DNA of 60,167 nt from Thermoanaerobaculia bacterium (GTDB taxonomy: Bacteria > Acidobacteriota > Thermoanaerobaculia > Multivoradales > JAHEKO01). The position numbers and the translations under genes are program-made. The notes beneath the pieces are model-generated. The model was given only the letters and a program-made list of their open reading frames with translations, ran no database searches and was not told where the DNA came from. Below, in pieces: positions 54,180 through 60,167 of the stretch. Every line of letters begins with the position of its first letter. Position 1 is the stretch's first letter. The DNA lies in assembly GCA_945787635.1 (NCBI GenBank), contig CALZIK010000025.1, positions 1 to 60,167 of the forward strand. The letters run 5' to 3'.

Positions 54180-56219
54180 CTACCCGCAGCCGGCGATCGA
54201 ACTGGCGACAAAGTCCGACCGAGCGCCCTCGGTGATGGCTGAGTACGCGACCGCCACGTCACACTTGAGCACCAGGAAGTCACTCGGTTCGAGCAGGAAG
54301 GTTGCGCCACCCTCCGCCAACTCGATCGATCTCTTTTCCGACCGGTTGACGACCACCTCGAGGCCAGATTGGTACCGGACCCTGAGGATGCCGAGCCGTT
54401 CGGCGAGCCGGCGATCCACGCGGGCAGGAGAGATCGAGGGCAGGACGCTGCGCAGCGCGCCCGACAGCGACAGCCACTCGCCGCCCACCCGGTAGTCGAT
54501 CCGCTCGACCTCACTCGAAAGATACTCGGGCTGGAGAACGCTCAAGAAATCGTATTTGCGCTGCAGTTCGAGCTCGTTGAGCGGTTCGAAATAGGTGCGG
54601 CCCAAGAAGCCGGCGTTGCCGAAGGCAATCTCGGTGGCCAGGTAGCGGCGAAACTGCGCCGGCGAATACTCCCGTTTGCGTTTGAAGAACCGCGAAAAGT
54701 AGCCCGCACCGTGCGGCACAAAGAGCGAGTGAAGCACCCGCAGCTTGTAGTCGACGATCGCCGGAGTTCTCGTGCCCCGCACACCGTCGATCTCCTGGTG
54801 CAAAGAGCGTGGGTCCGCTTCGATGGCGTCCACGTATCCCGCCCAGATGCGGCTCGAGCCGCCCTTGCCCTCACCGGCGACAGGCCCCTCGTGCTTCCTG
54901 CGGACGTACGACAGCAGCCGACGGTAGTGCTCGAAGGTGGCGAGCTGGCGACCGGCGCCTTTGACTCTGGCGTCAAAATCCACCTTCATGGAAGGCAAGA
55001 TGGCTGAGTGCACGTCCAGGTAGGAAGCGGAGGTCAAATACTTCTCGTGTAGCAGGGGCTCCACTTTGCGGGCGTGGCGCTCCGCCTTGGACGGCTTCAT
55101 CAGGTAGCTCTGCCCTCCGGTCGGCGACTTCCAGGCCTCGATCGGCTGGCCGCTGGAGCTCAGCGCGAGGTGCCCGGCCTTCCACGCGTTCGAGTTCGGA
55201 TAGAAGTCGACGTAGTTCGTGTGCAGAGCAAAGAGATAGCCGTTGTCGCGTGCCAGCCGCGACACCTCTTTGAGGCCATCCTTGCCACCCATCTCCGGCG
55301 ACGGCGGCAGCGTCGTCGGCAGCCCATTGTCGTACCCGTGGCGCTGCCAGATGTGAACGATCGCAAAGACGTTGTCGAAGCCGCGGGCCACCACTTGGCC
55401 CAGATCGGCCAGGTAGGCGTCGAACGACCGCCGCCACAGATCCACCACCAGGTACCGGGAGAGTTTCTCCCGATATGGAGAGACCGGATTGTCGGGGCGG
55501 AAGAAGGTGTCTTCGATTCGCGAAGACACGGTGATGCGAACCGTCTCGCGAAGCGAGTTACGCGAGCCGTCTGAAAGCGTTCTGTAGAAGGCCCATGGGG
55601 CGAAGGACGCGGAGGTCGACGACACATAGTGCTTCGTCGGCCAGACTTCCGATGCGTTAGACAGCCTTGGATCGAGTAGCGCGGACGTAAAAAGGCCGCG
55701 AGAAAACAGGACCTTGTGCCCGTAGGGGAGGTCGACGATCTTGGGCTCGGGCGTATCCTCCGAGCGCAAAAGATCGAAGAGGATGACGGCGTCGGAGTCG
55801 GAGCGGTAGTCCAAGACCAGGGTTTTACCCTCCAGGCGAACCTCGACCGTGAAGTCGAACCGCTTCCCTTCGAAGATCCATCGAAACTTGGCCTTGTGGA
55901 AATCGTCGGCTACCGTCTCTCTCAGGAGGAGCACCTCGTGTCGGTCTTCAAGGGCGTCGACGATCTCGCCGGCCAGGAAGAACTGGGTGATGCCGCCTTT
56001 GAACGCCGGGTAGAACGAGATCTCACCGGGCTTATCGCTCCGCGCGACCTCGAGATCGCTGAGCGTGCCGGTTTCCGGCGTGAAGCGATAGACCACCTCA
56101 CCGGTAGCGTCCTGGTAGGTAAAGTCCACGCCCCAGGCGGGGCCGGTCAGGCCTGCCAGAATCACGCAGCCGGCTCGCAGCCGTTTGAAGCCTGAACGCA
56201 CTGATGTCACGGCGGCCAT
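54180..56219 (-). CDS. Secreted TIM-barrel glycoside-hydrolase-like protein (DUF5696/GH101-like)
   Basis: The 679-residue protein from MAAVTSVRSG has a signal peptide (hydrophobic 16-28, cleavage after PAWGV). An N-terminal beta-sandwich (about 30-270) precedes a barrel-like region with HIWQRHGYDNGLP, LFALHTNYVDFYPN and SASYLDVHSAILP, where the Asp of LDVHS is in the position of the catalytic acid in endo-alpha-N-acetylgalactosaminidase-type enzymes. Active site not proven. A longer frame to 56357 has no support. It lies 8 bp from the downstream sulfatase-fold gene. Confidence 0.65.
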   Translation of the reverse strand: MAAVTSVRSGFKRLRAGCVILAGLTGPAWGVDFTYQDATGEVVYRFTPETGTLSDLEVARSDKPGEISFYPAFKGGITQFFLAGEIVDALEDRHEVLLLRETVADDFHKAKFRWIFEGKRFDFTVEVRLEGKTLVLDYRSDSDAVILFDLLRSEDTPEPKIVDLPYGHKVLFSRGLFTSALLDPRLSNASEVWPTKHYVSSTSASFAPWAFYRTLSDGSRNSLRETVRITVSSRIEDTFFRPDNPVSPYREKLSRYLVVDLWRRSFDAYLADLGQVVARGFDNVFAIVHIWQRHGYDNGLPTTLPPSPEMGGKDGLKEVSRLARDNGYLFALHTNYVDFYPNSNAWKAGHLALSSSGQPIEAWKSPTGGQSYLMKPSKAERHARKVEPLLHEKYLTSASYLDVHSAILPSMKVDFDARVKGAGRQLATFEHYRRLLSYVRRKHEGPVAGEGKGGSSRIWAGYVDAIEADPRSLHQEIDGVRGTRTPAIVDYKLRVLHSLFVPHGAGYFSRFFKRKREYSPAQFRRYLATEIAFGNAGFLGRTYFEPLNELELQRKYDFLSVLQPEYLSSEVERIDYRVGGEWLSLSGALRSVLPSISPARVDRRLAERLGILRVRYQSGLEVVVNRSEKRSIELAEGGATFLLEPSDFLVLKCDVAVAYSAITEGARSDFVASSIAGCG

Positions 56220-56266
56220 CCTAGCCCGGTCGGAGCGCCGAGCCAACAATCCATCGCCCGGCCGGA

Positions 56267-57718
56267 TCAGCGGACGATCTTTTTGGTCCGCTTTCCGTCG
56301 ATGTTTTTGACGCGAATCGAGATCTTCTGGTACGGAAACGCCGGCCGCCACACCCAATCGAGGTTGTCAAGCAGCTCCACGCCCTCGGGCGGATTTAAAT
56401 CGAAAGGTCGCGTAACGCCGTCGACCGTGACCTTGATTCGAAACCCCGCGAAGAAATCACAGTTCCTGAATACGATCGCGCCGTCCTCCAGCCGTTCGAC
56501 GCGAGGGCCCTTGTAGGGACTGTCGGGATAGAGACGGCGCTGGATCACCTCGAGAACAGCGAAATGATAGGGCTCGACTCCACGCGACTGACCTTGCCGC
56601 CAGAACTCCCGCCTGCCCTTCTCAGTGGGATAGATGGTCGTGGCCTCGGCCCAGCCGTTGAGCGTTCCCACCCAAATGTAACGGCTGCCGTCGATCGGTT
56701 CGGAGTAGGCGTCGGCCAGATCGAGCCAATCCCAGAGGTCTTGCCGACCCTGCGCCAGAATCTGGATCGAGGTTCCTCCGGTGCCGATTCGCGTTCTGAA
56801 CTCGACGTCGTCGTACTGAAACGAAAAGGCCGGGATCATGTCCGTGTTGCCGCCATTGCTCTGGAAGTAGCGTTCGAAGCTGGGCAGAACGTCCTGGACG
56901 CTCTGAAACCGTCCCTGGGACACGACATCCGGCGTTGCCGCGGTGAAGCCCGTACGGCAGTCGAGAGGCGGCTCGTCGCCCCTCTGGCCGAAGACATCGC
57001 CACAGATGTAGACCCCGCTACTCCTCAGGCTCTGAAACAGCTCATCCGCGTTTCTGACCAGCTCGCGCGCCGCCCAGACGTGAAGCACGGGCTTTCCGTC
57101 GATTCGCCAATAGTTGGGATGGTCGAAGTACTTCTCGCGCAGAAAGACCATGTCATCCTGGAACATCTGCCGAATGACGGGCCGGGAGAAATCCACCGGT
57201 CCCGGTCCGTGCCCACGCCATACGGACGCAAGAACCGGATCGTAGAAAATATTCCAGCGGCCCTCGGTCCGCTCGAGCAACGGCAAGAAGGTCTTGCGAA
57301 GATTGCGGTCGATGAGGTCCCGGGGCGCGAACCACTCGACGCTGAAGATGGCGTTCCGGCCGGTTTGCCCGGTGTAGCGGAATAACCACTGCATCTCCTG
57401 CAACTTGACCAGGTCGTTGGAGCTCGAGGTCAGTCCGAGGAGCGGCTCGAAAGGCAGGATCCGGTGACCGTCGACAAAGTAGTTGATGCCACCTTGCCGA
57501 GGCTCGGAAAACCAGAGGTTCTCCTGGGCGATGAGCACCGGGGGTCCGCCGCCTTCGTCAACGGGGTCGTCCGGGCAGCCGACCTCCCCCGAAGGCGCCA
57601 CCGGGCAGTCGAAGCCCCCCTGCGCTTCGGCACCGGCAGCCAGGCTCAATAGCAACGCCAGGGCCGTAAGGGCCCCGGCACCAGCGGCCCGCAGACCAAC
57701 CCAATTGTCTTGCCTCAT
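56267..57718 (-). CDS. Secreted GH99/WbsX-like glycosidase-family protein
   Basis: The 483-residue protein has a signal peptide (hydrophobic 12-28, cleavage near AEAQGG). It carries the family segments of GH99/GH71-like TIM barrels: KYFDHPNYWRIDGKPVLHVW, WFAPRDLIDRNLRKTFLPLL and GTLNGWAEATTIYPT (in place of the NEWAEGTTIEP pattern). Related proteins are endo-mannanases or are encoded in O-antigen and capsule clusters. The usual catalytic Glu in NEWAEG is replaced by Gly (NGWAEA), so hydrolytic activity is uncertain; the second Glu is kept. Confidence 0.72.
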   Translation of the reverse strand: MRQDNWVGLRAAGAGALTALALLLSLAAGAEAQGGFDCPVAPSGEVGCPDDPVDEGGGPPVLIAQENLWFSEPRQGGINYFVDGHRILPFEPLLGLTSSSNDLVKLQEMQWLFRYTGQTGRNAIFSVEWFAPRDLIDRNLRKTFLPLLERTEGRWNIFYDPVLASVWRGHGPGPVDFSRPVIRQMFQDDMVFLREKYFDHPNYWRIDGKPVLHVWAARELVRNADELFQSLRSSGVYICGDVFGQRGDEPPLDCRTGFTAATPDVVSQGRFQSVQDVLPSFERYFQSNGGNTDMIPAFSFQYDDVEFRTRIGTGGTSIQILAQGRQDLWDWLDLADAYSEPIDGSRYIWVGTLNGWAEATTIYPTEKGRREFWRQGQSRGVEPYHFAVLEVIQRRLYPDSPYKGPRVERLEDGAIVFRNCDFFAGFRIKVTVDGVTRPFDLNPPEGVELLDNLDWVWRPAFPYQKISIRVKNIDGKRTKKIVR

Positions 57719-57890
57719 TGCTCGGCTTCCCCTGTCTCTCCGATCGAATCCCCATCGGTGCGGAAGGCGCTCCGCCGCAGTACGCCTTGTGGATCGGCAG
57801 ATTCTAACCTTTCGAGGTCGCCTCGCTCAAGAGCGGGGCTCGCCGAAGCTCCAGTCTTCACCCGGGCGGTCTCGGCCGCTGTGCAGTCCG
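57719..57890. other. Gap between SGNH-hydrolase and GH99-like genes
   Basis: This 172-bp stretch lies between two minus-strand genes. I see no gene, clear hairpin with T-run, or repeat; the genes are probably still one transcript or served by an unrecognised promoter. Confidence 0.4.
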
Positions 57891-58895
57891 TCACTCGGGC
57901 GGGATCGAACCGCAGCCCGAGGGTGGCAGCACCGCCTCCAGGTATCCCGACCGTAGGAGGTGCCGAGCGAACCGCCTGGCCAATTGATCGCTCGGATGCC
58001 ACAAGTCTTCCGGGCTCTCGGTCAGCGCCATCCGGTCGCGCAACGACCGCTCGAGCACCGGCAGCAGGTCGTGGTACGGAATCTCGAGCTGATCGAATAT
58101 CTCGAGGCTGAGCGAGCGACTCCGGCGCTCGTACACGGTCCACTCCTCGAGCGGCTTGAGAACCGGTAGGAGCACGATGTCGAAACCGACACCGTTCGTC
58201 TCGAGCTCGGCCTTCAGAGTCGCCAGAGCCGCTTTGGTCTCCGTGCCGCTGGTGACCGGATCCGACTCCAGCATCCGGGCGATCCGCGCCCCTAGGTAGT
58301 GCCGGTACAAGTGGCTCCAACCGGCCAAGGCAACGTCCCGCTTCGATAGGTAGGCCTGAGGGTTTGCCACCACCACCTCGCCCCGGTTGTCGCGAAACAC
58401 GACCGGCGTTGCGATGAAGTCGTTGTTGTGAAACACGAGAGTCACGTGGTCCGGATCGACGCGATAGTTCCACCGGAGGTAGTACTCGACTTCCTGGCCG
58501 GTATTGAAGCCCTCGACGCCGGCGTTCCAGAACTCGATCGGACTCTCCCTGCAGCGCTGAACGAGTACCCGCTGCATGCGCCAGCGGTGAGTCACCGAAT
58601 CGCCCAGGAACAAGACCCTGGTCACGCCGCTGGCCTTCTCCACCGGATACTCGTTGACAACCGTGCCGAGCTCGGAGTACTCACCCGCACCGAAAACCGG
58701 ACGGTAGCCGAGGTCACTGTCCACCACATAGCTTCCCTCCCAGTTCGTGGGCAGGGTGTCCCACTGCCAGTGAGGGAAAAGCTCGGCCACCGGAGCCAGC
58801 CATCGCGTTGCCGTCTCCGCGGCCAAGAACGAAGCCACTACGGCGAACGCCGACAAGCCCAGCCTGGCCCAAACGCTGGAGAATCGGCTCGACAT
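57891..58895 (-). CDS. SGNH/GDSL-hydrolase-like membrane-anchored protein
   Basis: The 334 residues from MSSRFSSVW start with a signal anchor (about 8-28). The SGNH block I nucleophile is in VLFLGDSVTHRWR; block III appears as FHNNDFIA, and the block V DxxH is in SPEDLWHPSDQLARRFA. Such enzymes are esterases, often acyl-ester hydrolases on glycans. It is the first gene of the minus-strand glycan operon. A longer frame to 59183 overlaps the divergent gene and is not supported. Confidence 0.78.
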   Translation of the reverse strand: MSSRFSSVWARLGLSAFAVVASFLAAETATRWLAPVAELFPHWQWDTLPTNWEGSYVVDSDLGYRPVFGAGEYSELGTVVNEYPVEKASGVTRVLFLGDSVTHRWRMQRVLVQRCRESPIEFWNAGVEGFNTGQEVEYYLRWNYRVDPDHVTLVFHNNDFIATPVVFRDNRGEVVVANPQAYLSKRDVALAGWSHLYRHYLGARIARMLESDPVTSGTETKAALATLKAELETNGVGFDIVLLPVLKPLEEWTVYERRSRSLSLEIFDQLEIPYHDLLPVLERSLRDRMALTESPEDLWHPSDQLARRFARHLLRSGYLEAVLPPSGCGSIPPE

Positions 58896-58977
58896 TCGGC
58901 TGCCGAGTATCTCACTTCGCCGCCCGAGCAGGTCCGAGCAGCCGGCTGTTACTCTCCGCCACCGGAGGTTGCAATCG

Positions 58978-59946
58978 GTGGCCAAACGAGCTCTCGCCCT
59001 CGCCCTGGGGCTCATTCTGGGCTTGCTGCTCCTCGAGGGGGCGATGCGGTTGATCGCCGGCCTGACGCCGGACGCGCAGCCGCCGGAGATGCGGCCGATC
59101 CCCGGTGGAGCGCCAATCGTGACGCGATGGCCGGAAACGGCGGACGACGGATTCAAGATCCTGGTGGTCGGCGACTCCTTCACTCTCGGCCGCGGAGTTA
59201 AGCTCGAGGAGGTCTACCCGGCCCGGCTCGAGGCCACGCTCCGAGCGGACCGACATCCGGTGCAAGTGACCAGCTACAGCTTTCCGGGCTGGAACTCGCG
59301 CGCCGAGGCTGAAGCGGTCGCCCGCGACCTCGACCGGTACGCGCCGGATCTTCTGATCGTGGGGCATTGTCTGAATGACGCCGAGAAACTCCCGACCGCC
59401 CGAGCCACAGTGAACCGGCCAGAGCTGCGGCCCTGGCAGCCCAGCGGCCGGTTCGAAACCTTCCTGGCCGCCCACAGCCTCGCATTCGGGCGAGCTCGCC
59501 GAGCGATCGACACGCTGCGGCTCCGACCAATGCTGCGCGACTACTACCGAGAGCTTTACCGGGACGAGCGCGGACGAGAGATCTGGAGGCGATCACTCGC
59601 CAGGTTGCAACAGCTGGCCTCCCAGCGATCGATCCCGACGGTCCTGGTCGTGTTCCCGATCTTCGACTCGGATCCGGGCAAGAATTATCCGTACCGGGAT
59701 CTGCACCGAATCGTCGCGGAAACCGGCTCGGCGCTGGGCTTCGAGGTTCTCGACCTGCAGCCGGCCTACGCCGGTATCGACGGCCGCGCCCTCGCCCTAG
59801 TGCCGTTCACCGACCCTCATCCGAGCGCCCTCGGCCACGACATCGCCGGTCGGGAAATCGCGAAGTTCCTGATCGAACGGGGCCTGGTGGTCTCCAAAAG
59901 ACCTCCGCCCGACGACCGTAGGCCCACCCTCCCGGTGGCCCGCTGA
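58978..59946 (+). CDS. SGNH/GDSL-hydrolase-family protein
   Basis: The 322-residue protein has an N-terminal signal anchor (hydrophobic 5-20). It shows SGNH block I ILVVGDSFTLGRGV, block II around FPGWNSRAE, block III IVGHCLNDAEK and the final DPHPSALGHDIAG (DxxH). GTG at 58978 is chosen as start since GGAGG lies nine bases upstream; the TTG at 58969 touches the ribosome site. It is divergent from the other SGNH gene with 82 bp between, and converges on the regulator at the window end. Likely acyl-esterase activity on surface sugars, by context. Confidence 0.8.
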   Translation: MAKRALALALGLILGLLLLEGAMRLIAGLTPDAQPPEMRPIPGGAPIVTRWPETADDGFKILVVGDSFTLGRGVKLEEVYPARLEATLRADRHPVQVTSYSFPGWNSRAEAEAVARDLDRYAPDLLIVGHCLNDAEKLPTARATVNRPELRPWQPSGRFETFLAAHSLAFGRARRAIDTLRLRPMLRDYYRELYRDERGREIWRRSLARLQQLASQRSIPTVLVVFPIFDSDPGKNYPYRDLHRIVAETGSALGFEVLDLQPAYAGIDGRALALVPFTDPHPSALGHDIAGREIAKFLIERGLVVSKRPPPDDRRPTLPVAR

Positions 59947-60167
59947 TCAGGTGATGAAGTCGACGATCGACTTGCCGTAGAGCCGGGCAAAGCGGCCGAG
60001 TTCCAGCGGATCCAGCGCTCGCTCGCCGCGTTCGATCTTGGACACCAGCGACGCGGACAGCCGGACCGCTTTGCCGACCGCCGCCTGCGACAGCCCGGAC
60101 TCGCCGCGCAGCTCGGCGAGCTTGCGCGCGATCTCCCGCTGGGCCTTGGCCCTGTGCCGCGCGGTGA
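59947..60167 (-). CDS. XRE-family helix-turn-helix regulator (5' end outside window)
   Basis: The visible 73 C-terminal codons contain a complete HTH_3 domain: AELRGESGLSQAAVGKAVRL, SASLVSKIERGERALDPLEL and ARLYGKSIVDFIT before the TGA at 59947-59949. The N-terminus is beyond the window, as no start codon is seen. It touches the convergent SGNH gene stop (no gap). Targets are unknown. Confidence 0.85.
   Translation of the reverse strand, partial: TARHRAKAQREIARKLAELRGESGLSQAAVGKAVRLSASLVSKIERGERALDPLELGRFARLYGKSIVDFIT

Overview
The window is a high-GC, densely coding bacterial chromosome segment with about 47 protein genes and no rRNA, tRNA, CRISPR array or intact transposase gene. The organism is Gram-negative: it carries an MtrB/PioB-type outer-membrane barrel, a TolC-type channel and a tripartite RND pump. 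The mix of secreted TPR, RidA and DinB proteins, PP2C phosphatases, DmsE-type decaheme cytochrome and surface-glycan enzymes fits Acidobacteriota (Thermoanaerobaculia-like) best, but that placement is inference and cannot be proved from the sequence alone.

Layout. 1-6.4 kb: C-terminal part of SMC, an S1-repeat protein, Lon protease and a rhomboid-like membrane protein. 6.4-10.2 kb: a small CTAG-ended inverted-repeat element, then pgl-pgi-tal (pentose phosphate/glycolysis) on the minus strand. 10.2-17.2 kb: a copper-type P-ATPase with three N-terminal metal-binding modules, two DinB proteins, a PH-domain membrane protein, a secreted TPR protein, an exported RidA and a hotdog thioesterase, with a second CTAG element at 13.4 kb. 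17.3-18.9 kb: a secreted kinase-fold protein convergent with a MerB-like gene whose in-frame TGA falls exactly at the second catalytic Cys position and is followed by a SECIS-like hairpin. 19-24 kb: a membrane-anchored protein, a protein built of about 31 copies of the nonapeptide RDEFRNLFA, a strong terminator, and an outer-membrane peptidase/propeller/barrel protein. 24.1-28.2 kb: an overlapping signalling operon (FHA-GAF-PP2C phosphatase, RsbW-like kinase, RsbV-like STAS protein, ECF sigma factor, PrsW protease). 28.2-33 kb: a methyltransferase, a ComEC-like metallo-beta-lactamase protein, and a second PP2C phosphatase with HAMP. 33-41.2 kb: a Cus-type heavy-metal efflux operon facing a ZIP transporter. 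41.2-44.8 kb: PdxH, tryptophanase, YbjQ, anti-sigma and ECF sigma. 44.9-48.6 kb: a very large protein with two acetoacetate-decarboxylase-like halves. 48.9-52.1 kb: an extracellular-electron-transfer pair, decaheme cytochrome plus MtrB/PioB barrel. 52.2-59.9 kb: a surface glycan cluster (sulfatase-fold enzyme with Thr in place of the nucleophile Cys, two TIM-barrel glycosidase-like secreted proteins, two SGNH hydrolases). The window ends inside an XRE regulator.

Most notable: (1) the likely selenoprotein form of a MerB-like lyase with Sec in place of catalytic Cys159; (2) a CTAG-ended miniature element, both copies of which abut TAG stop codons so that the element itself keeps the stop; (3) the nonapeptide-repeat protein; (4) the duplicated acetoacetate-decarboxylase-fold protein with a histone-like tail; (5) the partner-switch/sigma/PrsW operon.
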